A DNA stretch of 64,000 nucleotides, taken from Galeopsis tetrahit. Taxonomy: Eukaryota > Streptophyta > Magnoliopsida > Lamiales > Lamiaceae. A program made the translations under genes and the position numbers. The stretch covers positions 24,358,001-24,422,000 of the forward strand of contig OY776130.1 of assembly GCA_963675135.1 (NCBI GenBank), written 5' to 3'. This document shows, one piece after another, positions 9,619 to 22,163 of the stretch. Every line of letters starts with the position of its first letter. Within the stretch, counting starts at the first letter, position 1. The notes below the pieces were generated by a model. It was not told the DNA's origin. It did not search any database and was given only the letters and a program-made list of their open reading frames with translations.

Positions 9619-12600
9619 CTAATTTGTTCCTCTGGGGCCAGGCTTCATCTTTTCCATCTTCATGATGGAAATAAACTCCTCCAAGATTTTCCCTTCATCA
9701 ATCATGTTCCCATTGAACTTGGGAGGCATGTACAATATGGGACTAGGGGCTTTGAATTCTATCCTTGCAATGTCAGCTGCTGCAAACAGTTTCTGGTATA
9801 AGTCCCTGTGATTCTCAAACATGAACTGGCCAAACACTTCTTCAACATCTTCACCTAGCCACTTGCCTATGACAAAGAAGTCATAAACAAAACTCCTCTT
9901 GGTCTCCTCCCATGCATCATTCAAGTGGATTGGCACCCATTTGTCATGGTGAGGATATTGAGTGTCCCATCTTTGAAGCAATTGAGGCTTCAACCTTCTG
10001 TAAGAAGCCCTTCTCCTTGGGGCTTTGAAATTTGCCCTTCTGGCATCTCTTGCTCTGTTGGCCTCAACCAACTGATCCATTCTTTCCTTAGCTCTCTGAA
10101 GAGCTAGCTTCTCTTGAGTCTCCGGATCTTTACCAAATCCCTCCTCAAACAGCTTTGAGGGATCATCAGCAAGCTTGGACTTTCTTACTTCAGGTTCCTT
10201 GTCCTCTTCTTCTTCAACAGATTCCACTTCTTGGATTTCAGGCAACATGGCTGCTTTCTTCAGCCTCTTTGACTTTCTCACTTGGGTTGCCTCTTCAGCT
10301 TGGAATTCAGAGGGCAGTGTCAGGCTTGTTGGGAAGTCAGTGAAGGTCTGTTCCTTTCTTTTTCTTTCAGAAGCTCTAGTGACCTTCCCCCTTACTTCAA
10401 TCACCTTATCCTTGGGGTCTAATCCTGCAGACTCTCCTCCAGGTCTCTGCTCCCATCTAGCCTGATCCTCAATGACAGAAGCCATAGACTTCTTCATTGC
10501 AATCTGGATCTGCTCCTCTTCAGTCAGGTCTTCAATATTCATAGGCCCTTTGCCTTTTCCAATATCTTCCTCCTCCTCCTCACTTTCAGGATGCTTGTCT
10601 TTTCCCTTGGATTCACCAATCTTCAAAGTTCTCTTTGCCCTTGCTCTCTCTCTTTCCCCCTTTTTGGCATTATCAAAACATTGGGGCTTCAAATCACTCA
10701 TTGTGACAGAGAGATGGGAATGAGCATGAGTGAGAGACTTCAATTCTTGCAGTAGATAGACATTTTCATCATGTATATTCTGCATCCTATCATCTGCCAT
10801 GCTGAGAAAGACATGAACTGGCTTCATTTTCTGGGCAACAATTTCATCAAGGGTGGCCTTCAGGGATTGATCAAGCTTGGCCTGCAACTGGTCAGTGAGA
10901 TTGGCCACAACCTGATCAGAGACCTTGACCATGAGTTCAACTGTGAACTTTTCAGTAGCTTCTTTCACCATTGCAGCTTTAAGCTCCTCAGCTTTCTTCC
11001 TTTGGGCTGTTGTTCTCTGCCTCAAGGCATCCTTGATTGTCTTTCTTAGGGCTTTCACATTGTTTTTGTAGCTTTCTCTTAGGCCCTTCTGCTCTTTCTG
11101 CACAGTCTTGGTGAATTTGGTCATTGCATTCTTGGCTTTTGTTACTTCAATTGAGACTGTTTGCAGACCAGTCTCAACACCACTGATTCCTGCATCCAAG
11201 GTTGGTAATACCACTTCCTCAGATCCTGTGAGCCTCATCTCAACAGAGGCTAGAGTCTTTCCTTGGCCATCAAGAGTGTCTGTTGTTTCTGCATGAGCCT
11301 TCCCAACTTCCCTGACTAAGATGTCCAACTTCCCTGACTGCTCCTTAATGGAAGTTGCAGTTTGGGAAGCAATTTGCAGACCAGCTTCTGTTGCATTTGC
11401 TTGTTCAAAGTAGATCTTGTTCAGAGTGGTCATGTTAGCTGAGATTGCTTCAAGGTTAACATCAGTGTCAACTGGAATATCAGTGAGGGAAGCATCTGCA
11501 AAAAAAAATTCAATGGTGACAGCTACAGAATCTGCAAAACATAAAGGGTTAGATAAATCACCCTCATCACCCTCTTTCTTTTCTTCTCCCATAAGGTCTG
11601 ATACATCAGCACTTTTGCTCTCATTTTCAACTATTTTCTTTTCTTCATTTTCAATAGATGGACTCACAATCACTGGAGAATCAGGCCTCCTTTCACCAAG
11701 GGATTCATCAAGTTCAGATTTGACTTGAAGAATAACCTGACTCTCATGTTGGGCTTCACCCAACATTTCACTCTCCTCTCCCTCTTTTGGTGGTGCACTC
11801 TTACTACCAGTAATCACACTATCACCTTCTTCTCCCTCTGAATTTTCATCACTACTGTCCTTTTCAACTCCTTCATTTCCTAAACCTGACACCTCCATAT
11901 CCTCAGCAGGATCCACAGAGGGCAGTTGATGGGAGATCACAGTGCTTGGGCTTCCTAAGTCCACTGAGTCATCCTGAATGACTAAAGGCTGGTCAGTGTC
12001 CAACTTCTCTGACACTGATGAGGCTTTAGTCAAACCAGTTTCTCCTATGGAAGTCTCAACATTGTCAAGCTGTGCCTCAGGCTCAGAAGAACCATCCTTG
12101 GCCAATGCATATTGGACTGAGTCACCACTTTTGGTCAACTCCTCTGATTTCTCAGAGTCCTGAATTGAAGGATAGGTCAAGTAGTGTACCTTAGCAGGAT
12201 TAGGTCCAGGAGGTTTGGGATTGGTGTTGTCATCATCATCTGCATCATCTGAGGTGCTATCAGGATGCTTGACTCCTTGAGTAATCCTTTCTCTTTTAGC
12301 CAGCACCTTCTCATGGACAATTGTGCAGAACAGGGCCTCAGTGGTCAACACACTGGATTTCTTAACATTGGCAAAGTGCAACAGCCTGTTCTCCTCTACC
12401 TGCCACCAGCTTGCACCTTTATCCTTGATCTCAACAAGAGCTCTGAGATCATAGAACTGTTGCTGTAGCCTTGGATACTCCTTCAACCCTGGGTACAGCT
12501 GATCAACATTAGCTTTGGCAATCTGCCTTAGCATCCCCTCATAAGTATACTCTTCTCCACTGTCATCATCATTGTTTTCATCAGAAGAGTTGGCTTGAGA

Positions 12601-12735
12601 TTCAGAAGGGTTGGTTTGGGCTTCAGGAAGGTTGATCTGGGGTTCAGATGGGTTGGGTTCAGAGGATGTGGGAATGATTTGGGTCTCAGGTGCTGTAGAG
12701 AGCAATGTTCCTGAGGAGGTTATTGGAAGGTTCAA
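9619..12735 (-). pseudogene. Env-like ORF of Element B, C-terminal part
   Basis: This 1038-residue ORF is homologous along its length to the Element A ORF at 133-3330, with the same acidic N-terminal side, coiled-coil-like middle and basic C-terminal part (RRRASYRRLKP is shared). The first Met is at 12735, but the frame stays open upstream to a TAA at 12847-12849. There it continues, in the same frame, from the 486-residue ORF at 12847-14307. It ends at a TAG 28 codons earlier than the A copy. Two nonsense changes therefore separate it from the A version. No enzymatic or fusion domain is visible; its function in Sireviruses is not established. Confidence 0.75.
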
Positions 12736-12846
12736 AGGAATGGCTTGAATGGGTGGTAAGGTAAGTTGATCACCTTCTTGAAGAGCAGTTTCAAGAAATT
12801 TGGTGTAAGAAAAAAGTCTGGGATCAAGGGGGGATAATGGTTTGTC

Positions 12847-14307
12847 TTATATATCAGCAAGATCAGCCAAGACATCAATGCTTGTCCTGTCAGGGGCACC
12901 TTCAGGAGAGTAGGTCTTCTTTGCCACAATTGGAGCATCCTCAGGAGTCTTGCACTCCTCTTCTTCAGGCTTTGGTTCATCATGTGTTGGTGATATTCTC
13001 TGAGATTGAATATCAGGAGAGTTGGCTCCAGGGCTCTTGGACTTGGACCTTGTTTTGGAATTAGACCTACTTGTTTGTATAATTTCCTTGAAAAACTCCT
13101 TTTTCTGTTTTTCCTCCTCAATTAACCTTTGCTTCTCGGAGGTTTTGATGATCCTCCTTCTTCTTTCAGCCCTTGTAGGCTTCTCAAGATCCCTGAACTC
13201 AGTGAACACTTCAGGCTGCAAGGGGACAATCACCCTGAGTTCTTCTTCTGCTTCAGGAAGGTTGACCCCTTCTTGCTCTACTCTGTCAATCTCTTCAGAA
13301 ATAGAGTCTCCACTCTTGGACTGACTCTCTGGAGATGATTCACTTAGAATCAACTTCATTTTCTTCATCTTAGGCTGAGTTTTCACTTTCTGGGCTTTTC
13401 TTTTCCTTGGAGAAGATCTGGTGACACGTGCAACTGTTAAGGACTGCTTTGCTGATGCCCCTTGCTTCCTCTTTTCTGTCTTGGAAGATAATTTCCTGTA
13501 CATCACTTTCTGAGGTGGAAAAGGTTTTGGTTTAGCTTGAAGGTGGGTGTAGTGGGCAAATCTTTCCAAGAGCAAGCTTGCTCTTGTGCAGTACAACAAC
13601 TTTCCATCCACCACAATCTTATGGTGCTTCATCTCCTTGAACTTATACTTTTCATTCATCATCTTTCCTAGAATGAAAGATTTCCAATCAAACTTGACTC
13701 CTCTCTCAGCAGAGTCAATCACTGCTGCCATTACTCTCAGCTTTGGCAGACTTATTTGCTCTAAGCTCCCTAAATGACTCAGCAAGCTTTTCACCACAAT
13801 ATCAAACAGATGCTCATATTTTGGTTTTAAGGTTTTCTTGTTTTGAGCACCTGCAAGCTTCTGAGGTACCTTCATCCATGGGTTTGAGAACTCCTGCTCC
13901 TCTCCTTCTCTGTAGACTTCAGGATTGAGTCCTTCAGAGGGTAACCCAAAGCTTGCATCCAAGTCTTCTGAAGAGAAGATGATGGTGTGTTGGGATTCCT
14001 CCTCTTCTCCTTCGTCTGCATAAGTAAGTTTGGTGCAGACATCACCTTTCTTGCCCTTCCACCTTAGATATGCAAAGAATTCAGCCATGTATGGATTGAG
14101 GCATGAATCAGGTTTGGTGCCTAAGAACTGCTCAAACACTGCATCCTTCAACCATTGTAGAATAGGATGGACTTGCTCATCTGGGCTGTCAAAAGCTGCA
14201 AGCTTTTCGAACCATAAGAAGTTTGTGTTGCTAAGATAAGTAAAATCAATATCCAAGGATGGATCATTGAAGTTTACAAGTTCCTCTCTTTTGATCTTTG
14301 GAGCCAT
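12847..14307 (-). pseudogene. Env-like ORF of Element B, N-terminal part
   Basis: A 486-residue ORF beginning MAPKIKREELVNF after a 640 bp non-coding spacer behind pol. The first roughly 290 residues look globular, with tryptophans and regular hydrophobics. Next is a strongly basic patch near residue 305-325 (KRKAQK, KMKKMK) that could act as a nuclear localisation signal, then an acidic Ser/Glu-rich tail. It stops at a TAA that lies in frame with the next ORF, so I read both as one long gene split by a point nonsense change. Similar N-terminal regions are common in plant retroelement ORFs annotated only as putative transposon proteins. Confidence 0.7.
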
Positions 14308-14943
14308 GTATGTTTGAGAGTAGGAAGGTTTTGAGGGTTTGAGAGGAATTCAAAATTTTGCTTAAGGGTTTGAAAGTATGGGTGCGTGAGAAGTGAGGTT
14401 AAAAACTGAGGGTTTTTATATCCAGTGGTTTTATTAACCGATGGATAATAGCAAATGTGGGTGGACAAATCCTAAGACAAAGTGGATATAGTGGGGTAGT
14501 GGCTTAGGAACGGTTAGATGTAGGTTAAAGAGTAATCAATGGCCTTGATCAATAGCACAGTAATTAATGCAATTTTAAAAGAGATTTTGCATTAAATGCA
14601 GATTTGCCATTTAGGGGCTAAAACCTTAATAGCACACGCCATCCTAAAAATAAACTACTCTTAGCCCAAGAAATCTTTTAAATGTCTAATCAATGCTAAA
14701 AATAGCTCTTATCACCTTATCATCTTAGACAAAATTTTGGTCAAAATAACTGACCAATATGCCTGAGTGGGTCCCAATGTTGCTGACTGGGTCCCACAAG
14801 GTCAATCTTCCTGACCAACATTGCTGAAGGCTATATGGACAAACCCACTGAGTTTTTCTTTTAGGCAGACAATTTCAGTGAGGTTGGTCAACCTTGCTGA
14901 AGTTCAACTTAATGAACTTCCCCCTTCATTTTAGCTCTCTTCT
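14308..14943 (-). other. Spacer between pol and env-like region of Element B
   Basis: About 640 bp without a convincing ORF or repeat. It contains the 3' side of pol and the 5' leader of the env-like region. No splice or promoter signal stands out. Confidence 0.5.
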
Positions 14944-16410
14944 TCATTTCTCCATATTTCCTGGATCAAGTAAGCCCAACTCAGCTGAAAGCTCCAGAAA
15001 TCTTTCTTCAGCTAATGGCTTTGTCAAGATATCAACCTTTTGCTTGTCAGTGAGAATTTTGACAAGCTTGATATCTTTCTTCTCCACATGATCCCTTATG
15101 AAATGATGCTTGATATCAACATGTTTGCATCTGGTGTGAAGCCCTGGATTCTGTGAAATAGCAATTGAACTATTGTTGTCACAAAATATGGGAACTTCAT
15201 TGGTGATGACTTTGTAATCTTTGAGTTGCTGTCTGAGCCAAAGTATCTGAGCACAACAACTTCCAGCTGTTACATATTCTGCTTCAGTTGTTGAAGTTGC
15301 AACTGTATTTTGCTTCTTTGAGAACCATGAGATCAGCTTGCTGCCTAAGAATTGACATGTTCCAGAAGTGGATTTTCTGTCAATTCTACAACCTCCATAA
15401 TCAGCATCTGAGTATCCAGTGAGCTCAATGTTGTCATCAGCTGGATACCATAGTCCAAGATTCTCAGTTCCCTTGAGACATCTTAGTATCCTTTTGGCTG
15501 CTTCAAGGTGACTCTTCTTTGGATTTGCTTGAAATCTGGCACACACTCCAACTGCAAATGTGATATCAGGCCTACTTGCAGTGAGATACAGCAGGGAACC
15601 TATGATGCCTCTATATTCAGTGGAGTTGATGGATACTCCACTTTTATCAGGATCCATTTTCCAGTTGGTATTCATGGGAATTCTGACTGGTTTGCTTGTA
15701 GCACATCCAAATTTCTTGATCATGTCCCTTGTATATTTGGCTTGATTGATGAATATTCCCTCCTTTGATTGAGTGACTTGCAGTACTAGAAATAAATTCA
15801 TCAATCCCATCATGGACATCTCAAATTTGCTCTGCATGAGTTTAGAGAATTTCTCACACAGTTTCTCATTTGGAGATCCAAATATAATGTCATCCACATA
15901 GATTTGGACTAACAAAATATCATCTCCTTCATAGATTCTGAACAAGGTTCTGTCAACAGTGCCTTTGACAAAACCATGATCTAGAAGAAACTGTGATAAG
16001 GTGTCATACCAAGCTCTTGGAGCTTGCTTCAATCCATATAAAACATTTTTTAATCTGTACACCTTGTCTCCTTCTTCAAAGCCAGGTGGCTGTTCAACAT
16101 ACACCTCTTCCTTCAGTACTCCATTGAGTATCAGGCTAGTTGGGTGGTCTTGCAACCAAGTCCTTCTAGACCTGATTCCTTTAGGAGGATTTTCCTCTTC
16201 TGAAGTTGGATCACTAGGCTCATTAAATTCAGGAAAGTTAATTGAAGGATCAAGTTCAGGATCATAGTCAGGGTTGTTGTCCTCATTGTCAGATAGGTTG
16301 ACATTTTCATTGGTTCCCCCTTGACTATTGGATCTATTTACTACCTCAGCATTGCCTGCTTCTTCATTGGTAGTTGTTACCTGGTTTTGAACTGGGATGG
16401 GGTCAGTCAA
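14944..16410 (-). pseudogene. Copia reverse transcriptase/RNase H with internal RT deletion
   Basis: Recognisable parts in order: a linker with RRTWLQDHPTSLIL, the RT block ending in QPPGFE and YGLKQAPRAWY, the catalytic YVDDIIFGS, the FAVGVCARFQANPK region, and RNase H with GYSDADYGGC, STTEAEY and a C-terminal HIRCKHVDIKHHFIRD-like block. The linker runs straight into NGVLKEEVYVEQPPGFE near 16124-16134. In this family roughly 110-130 residues of RT, holding the first catalytic Asp region, normally lie between these points, so the fingers/palm half is deleted in frame. The segment after FEMSMMG is also unusually diverged. The frame overlaps the integrase ORF by 4 bases in another frame. Confidence 0.88.
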
Positions 16411-17909
16411 TTCAATTTCTCCTTCAGGTTGGTTGGCTTCTGGTTGATTGCCATCAGGTTGTCCAGTTTTTTATAGTCATTGAGTTCAGGCTGGACAACA
16501 TCTACAAATACTGTTTCCTTACTTTGAAGCCTTAATCTGGTTGTTCTTTGTGTTATCTCATCAATATTTAGGTTTCTAGCCCTGAACTCATTAATAGACT
16601 TATCAAACACAACATGAGGTGTTTCTTCCACAATAAGAGTTTTGCAATTGTAGACTCTATAAGCTTTGCTGACTTGAGAATATCCAACAAATATTCCCTC
16701 ATCGGCTTTGCTGTCAAAAGCTTTCAATTGCTCTTTCCCATTATTGTGAATGAAACACTTGCAACCAAATATATGGAAATAGGCAACAGTGGGCAATCTA
16801 CCTTTCCATAGTTCATATGGAGTCTTACCTTGACCCTTAGTGATTAGGGATCTGTTCTGTGTGTGACATGTAGTGCTAATGGCTTCAGCCCAGAACCTTT
16901 TTGGCAATTTGGATTCAGCAATTAAAGTTCTTGCTGCCTCTTTCAAGGTTCTGTTCCTCCTTTCAGCAACACCATTTTGTTGAGGTGTTCTTGCAGCTGA
17001 GGTCTCATGGGTGATGCCATTCTTGCTGCAGTACTCATTGATGTATGAGTTTATGAATTCTGTGCCTTTGTCTGATCTGATCTTGACAATACTTAGGCCT
17101 TTTTCATTACTCAATTTCATCATCAATACAGGTAGCTTGACTTGGGTCTCCTTTTTGTTTAGTAGAAATACTACCCAAGTGTACCTGGAAAAATCATCAA
17201 CAACTACTAAAGCATGTTTTCTTCCATTTAAACTTACTGGGATAATTGGACCAAATAAGTCCATATGCAATAGTTGGAGAACTCTCTCAGTAGAGATGAC
17301 AGGCTTTCCTTTGAATGAAGCTTTGATTTGCTTTCCTTCCTGACATGGCTGACATACATGTTCTTTGGAGAACACTTGGTTTGGCAGCCCTTTTACTAGA
17401 GAGTCCCTTGCAAACTTGTTGATGGTTTTGAAGTTCATGTGGTTCAGTCTCTTGTGCCATAGCCAGCTTTGCTCACTTGTGTTTTTGGCAACAAGGCAGA
17501 CTGCTTTAGGGGTTTTGCTCCAATCTGCAAAATAAACATTTACCTTTCTCACCCCTGTTAGTAGCACCTGTTGTGTTGATTTGTTTTTGATAAGGCATTC
17601 ATTTGGTGCAAATTCAACACTGTATCCTTTGTCACATATTTGACTTATAGATAACAAATTATATTTTAGGCCTAGAACATATGAAACATCAGTAATTTTG
17701 ACACTAACAATGTTTAATGTACCATAATCTCTTGTGATCCCTTGAGAGCTATCTCCAAAGGTTACTGAAGGACCATCATTTTCAATGAACTCTGAGAGAA
17801 GTTCCTTGTTTCCAGTCATATGACTTGAACATCCACTGTCCAAGTACCATGCTGTTCTTTTGTTTATGCTTCTCTTCTTCTTGTGGTCCTTGCAGTCCTG
17901 CAAAGTCAA
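16407..17909 (-). pseudogene. Copia protease tail, GAG-pre-integrase and integrase
   Basis: A 500-residue ORF. Near its start is the aspartic protease active site YLDSGCSSHMTG. Next is the integrase zinc-binding HHCC region (LWHKRLNHMNF ... CQPCQEGKQ), then the DDE core with LLHMDLFGP, IRSDKGTEF and TPQQNGVAERRNRTLKEAAR. Downstream is the copia-specific FWAEAISTTCHTQNR region. In a working copia polyprotein this is continuous with gag on one side and RT on the other. Here both junctions are frame changes with 4-base overlaps, so the polyprotein is broken. Confidence 0.88.
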
Positions 17910-18934
17910 ACTTTAGGTACCCTTTGAATGTTGGGTCCTAGGGGGTTAGTTGTACCTTTTGGAACCCAAATATGCCTGATTACTCTGATTGACTCAAAAT
18001 GACTGACTTGGTTTCCATTTACATCTACATACACAGTCCTACCCTTAAATGCCTTGGGTGGTTTCTGTGCATAAGTGTTAGTTTTGTAAGGTTCAGGAGA
18101 GTTAGTGAACTTCTTTGGGACATGTCTCCTGAAGTTACTAGACTTAGGTGCAGCTTGGTAAGACCTTTGAGGATAGGGGCTTGGATGGCCTTTTCCCTTT
18201 GGCATGAAAGGTCTAGGCTTCCTAAAGCTGTTATACCTATTAGTGAGGTTGGGCCTTAATCTGTCCAGTTGAGGTTGCCTCATTTGAGTTGGCCTTTTCT
18301 GAGCAGACTTTGGACAACTCCACTGATGAGTGTTCAGATGGTTTGGCTTTCCATTGGTTCTCCCCTTCTGAACCTCATTCCTCTTGTATACAATGTTCTT
18401 AACCTTTTCCTTAGGTCTGGGTTTGGGAGCATTGTTTACTTGAGTAGGTATAAGAGTTTCCTTACCCTTACCCTTGATCAGTGGCTGGTTCACTTCCATT
18501 TCATTTTGTTTTTGTTGGGCCACTGACCTTACAAAGGTCATCTTAGAATTGCTTGTTGAAGCAATGCTAAGAACAGGTGAGGGTTCAAATGGATTATAGC
18601 CTAATCCACTTCTTTGAGCCATTGGTCTTTGAAACCCTTGAATTTCCTCTATTGCTTTAGAGGATTTGTTCAAGGAAGACATCTTCATTTTTAGGCTCCC
18701 CTCACTTAATTTAAGAGCATCAAATTCATGTGAGAGATTATCAAATTTAGCTTGAAGGATTCTAAGGTCGAAATCCTTTTTCTTCAGAGCCAGAATTTGT
18801 TCATCAATCAACTTTTGTTGTTCAGAGACTTTGAGAGACATTTCATCATGTTCTCTCACAGTCTGCTGATACAACTCAGTTGAGTTAAAGTCAAACTCTG
18901 GTTTAGGAAGGTTGGGAGTTTGGACTTTAGAATT
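17906..18934 (-). pseudogene. Gag-pol linker region of Element B
   Basis: The frame is open from the solo-LTR junction at 18934 to a TGA at 17906-17908 (first codon used by gene finders near 18874). It encodes a coiled-coil-like start (SEQQKLIDEQILALKKKDFD) and then a Lys/Arg/Pro-rich stretch with many Arg and Tyr, as found between the Sirevirus gag zinc knuckle and protease. Its N-terminal side continues directly, in the same frame, across the inserted solo LTR into 20567-20706. Confidence 0.8.
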
Positions 18935-20566
18935 TGTTGGGAATAAAATGAGAAGTGTTTTGATTTAATACCAAAACCCCCTGAGACATGCCTAAGTCAA
19001 AGATGATCATGTTCTAAGAATGTTAGAACATATAGCATAAGGCTAGATGAGAAGTTGATATGTTAGGCAACTCTTAGTTTAATAGATGCACAATTTGAGG
19101 GGGAACATATGCTTTGAAGTCTATCAAGAACAAGTCCCCTCAAGGCTCAAATTCTGGAATAATTGCCTAGTCTACTGAAAGACAAGTATGCTGATCAGAA
19201 GAGTTGTCCAGCAGAGTTGTCTCAGCAAAATAAGTCTTCTGAAGCTCAAGGATCAACTATGCTGATGAAATCAAGACAACTATACCGTAAGATCTTCAAA
19301 GAATCATGCTAAGAATACATGCAAAGAAAGCAAAGGGAAAGAGCCAAGTCATCTGAAAAGAGCAAGCCAACTATGCTGATAAGCATTTCCACTGATAGTG
19401 ATAAGCAGAGTTGTCCACTGGTAAGGAATGTTGTCCTTATCATAGGAATAACCATCAGAAGCCATGTCCATGTTTAAACAAGTGGATCTTGAAGTCAGAC
19501 ATTGGGAAGAGTGATGCAGAATGAAGACAAAGTCTATACAGCCGTTTATTTCCCAAATGAGGACATGTCACTATCAAGAATCTGTCTTCTAAGTTGAAGA
19601 ACTCAAAAGAAGACATTTATGGACATTTGGGGTTGCCTCTCCAACGGGCAAATACTTCATTTGTCTATAAATACAGAAGTGTGAAGACCATTTGAAAGCA
19701 CCTCAACAGAATCCAACTACATCAACTATTCTGAAGCTCAAAGCTCATAGAACATTCAAGCTTTCAAAAGACTATCTTAGTCTTCATACACTTCTTCTAA
19801 GCTGAACCTTATTGTATATCCATACAAAGCTTAGAGAGATATCCTAATCCTTATACACTGATCTTCATTGTAAAGGATATCTCATTATTTGGAACCTTAC
19901 TTCAACCCTTACACCTTTCAACTGAGAAAGTGAGAAGGTTGTAGTAGTAGAAGTGGTAGGAGCTGACTGTTGAGAGAAGAACAGTTCAGTTCTGAGTTGA
20001 GAAGAGGGTACTAGGACTCTAGACATCCTAGGGATCAATACACCAAGGAGTGGTGTTATTGATCAAGTGCACCTTGGCACTATAAAACAAGTTAATTCCA
20101 AGAGTGAAGGAATTATCCTGTTAAATCAGGGAAAGTGGATGTAGGAGCTTGAGTCTCTGAACCACTATAAACTCTTGTGTTGATTTACCTTCAAGTACTT
20201 TCATACATTCAACACTGCACACAAAACTGATCTTTCAAAGGACAAACATTCAAAGACTGTGCAAAACAAATTTGGACAAGTTCCCTGAAAAACTGGATTG
20301 ATTGACTAAGTGATTTCAGAACTTAAAAGGAGTTTAAACTAAAGGGCCAACCACTAATTCCGCACTTATAACTAACTTAGATAGTCATTCAACTAAGTAC
20401 TCAATAGTACTTAGTAGCTTGGTTATCTTCAAGAAGTTATACATCTTCAGCAGAGTTGTCCAAGACAACCTTGCTGAACTCTGGTTTGATCAAGTTTGAA
20501 AAGAATTTGCATACAAGTGTATTCCCCCTCCCATACACTTGTTATATACTCCTTTCAGGACCAACA
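18935..20566 (+). repeat. Solo LTR inserted in gag-pol of Element B (1632 bp)
   Basis: It starts TGTTGGGAATAAAATG and ends GGACCAACA like the other LTRs here but is clearly diverged internally. The flanks GAATT (18930-18934) and TAATT (20567-20571) form a 5 bp TSD with one mismatch. Removing the LTR plus one TSD restores an open gag-pol frame. There is no internal region, so it is a solo LTR from unequal recombination of a younger, related retrotransposon in the + orientation. TATAAATA at 19666-19673 is its TATA box. Confidence 0.93.
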
Positions 20567-20706
20567 TAATTCAACAATTCATTTTCTCTCAATGCCATAT
20601 GGCATACTTCTTGAAGTCTGGTGAAGTCCTCAAGTAACTTTCCAAAGTTGAGTTTCAAGTGAACTTCACTGGACTCATGTGTGTTATTTGAAGAATTGGA
20701 AGATGA

Positions 20707-22023
20707 TCATACCTCTTCATTCTCAAAGGCCATTTGACAGTCATCATCACTGTCACTGTTGGAGAATAGCCCATCATCAGATGAGTACACACTTTCTTCA
20801 CTAGCTGATTCCCCAGCTACCATGGCCTTCCTGTTGTTCAGCCTCTTATCTCTTTTATTCTGCCTCTCTTTTCTCTCCTTTGAACTCAGGTCAGGACAGT
20901 CATACTGGAAATGACCTTTTTTATGGCAGTTATAACACACATCTTCATCATCATTTTTCTTGCTTGAGGACTCCTTCCTCCTGGATGATGATGGTTCAGC
21001 TTTACTGTACTTCTTTCTGTCAGCATATTTGTCTTCTTTCTTCTCATTAGAGAGTTTGTCCTCTGATTTGTTGTCAGGAGAATTGAATCTTCTCCTGGTC
21101 ATGTTGTCTTGGTAGAACTTTTTGTATCTACCAAATATGGAGTTGAGCTTCTCAAATCTCCTGGCCATGAGTGCCAGCTCCTCCTTCATCTCAGATTTAG
21201 AGACAGTTTGAGATGATCTCTGTGCACCCTTCTTTTCTGTCTCAGCAGCTTTGAATGCAACACCTTTGCTTGAGGAGGATGGCTCTTCATGTACCTTCTT
21301 TCTGTTCAAGTCAAACTCATATGCTTTGAGTTCAGAGAATACTTGTTTCATGGGCATGTTATCAAGATTGCTAGTGTTCTGCATCATGACTGAGTAGATG
21401 TTCCACTTGGATGTGAGACTTCTCAAAATTTTCAGTGCAACTTTTCTTTTGGCATAGAACTTGCCAAGAGAGTTTATCTGATTCATGATGTCAGTGAATC
21501 TGCCATCAAGATGGTCAATGGTTTCATTTGGCTCCATGGTAAATTGTTCATATTTTTGGATAGCCACTTGAAGCTTGTTTTCTTTGATCTTTTGGGTACC
21601 TTCACACATACGTGCTAAGGTATCCCAAATCTCTTTTGTTGTGGTGCAGTGGTACACTCTTCCAATCACTGCATCTGGAATTGTCTGGTACAATGTGTTC
21701 AAGGCAATGTAGTTCAGGTTGTGTCTTTTTCTTTCTTCTGCTGTAAATTCATCCTCATCCTTTGGCAGCAACTCCCTTGGGTCTGCTTTCTGGGCATCAG
21801 TGACTTTGGGATTTACTTTGGTGAATGTGAAGGGCCCTCTTGTGATGACTTTGATCATTTCATCATGCTGGCAGGCAAGATGTGCTCTCATCCTGATCTT
21901 CCAAAAGTCATAGTTCTCTATTGAGAACATTGGCAGCTTGTGATGAGAAATGTGATTTACTTGGTTTGGACCCATGTTGTTAAGGGTGTTGACAGCATCT
22001 CCTGGAACTGCATTGTTAGCCAT
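20707..22023 (-). pseudogene. Copia gag with CCHC zinc knuckle
   Basis: A 438-residue ORF starting MANNAVPGDAVNT shortly after the primer-binding site. It has the copia gag fold region (FSIENYDFWKIRM ... IWDTLARMCEGTQ ... RILRSLTSKWN-like), then a Lys-rich linker and the zinc knuckle CYNCHKKGHFQYDC at about residues 363-376. The ORF ends at a TGA right after AFENEEV, but the same frame stays open beyond it to the solo LTR at 20567. The stop is therefore probably a point mutation inside what was one gag-pol ORF. Confidence 0.88.
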
Positions 22024-22149
22024 TTCTATAGAATTTGATTAGATAAACACAAACAAGTTTTTCAGAAATTTGGATCAGTTCAGTGACCACAGAAATATTG
22101 TGATTTGAAAAACAGTTGGATTTTCAGAGGCAGTGGTCTTTGAACCCCT

Positions 22150-22161
22150 TCTCTGATACCA
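22150..22161 (-). promoter_or_regulatory. Primer-binding site (initiator Met tRNA)
   Basis: On the minus strand TGGTATCAGAGA follows two bases after the LTR end CCAACA. TGGTATCAGAG is the standard plant complement to the 3' end of initiator methionine tRNA used for first-strand priming. Confidence 0.9.
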
Positions 22162-22163
22162 CT

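Noticed and set aside
9565..12468. Many plus-strand ORFs of 60-103 residues opposite the env-like gene of Element B
   Set aside because: They are antisense shadows of a long, compositionally biased ORF; none shows a known motif.
14944..22023. Element B gag-pol as a functional polyprotein
   Set aside because: Stop at the end of gag, solo LTR insertion, two frame changes and an RT deletion rule out function.
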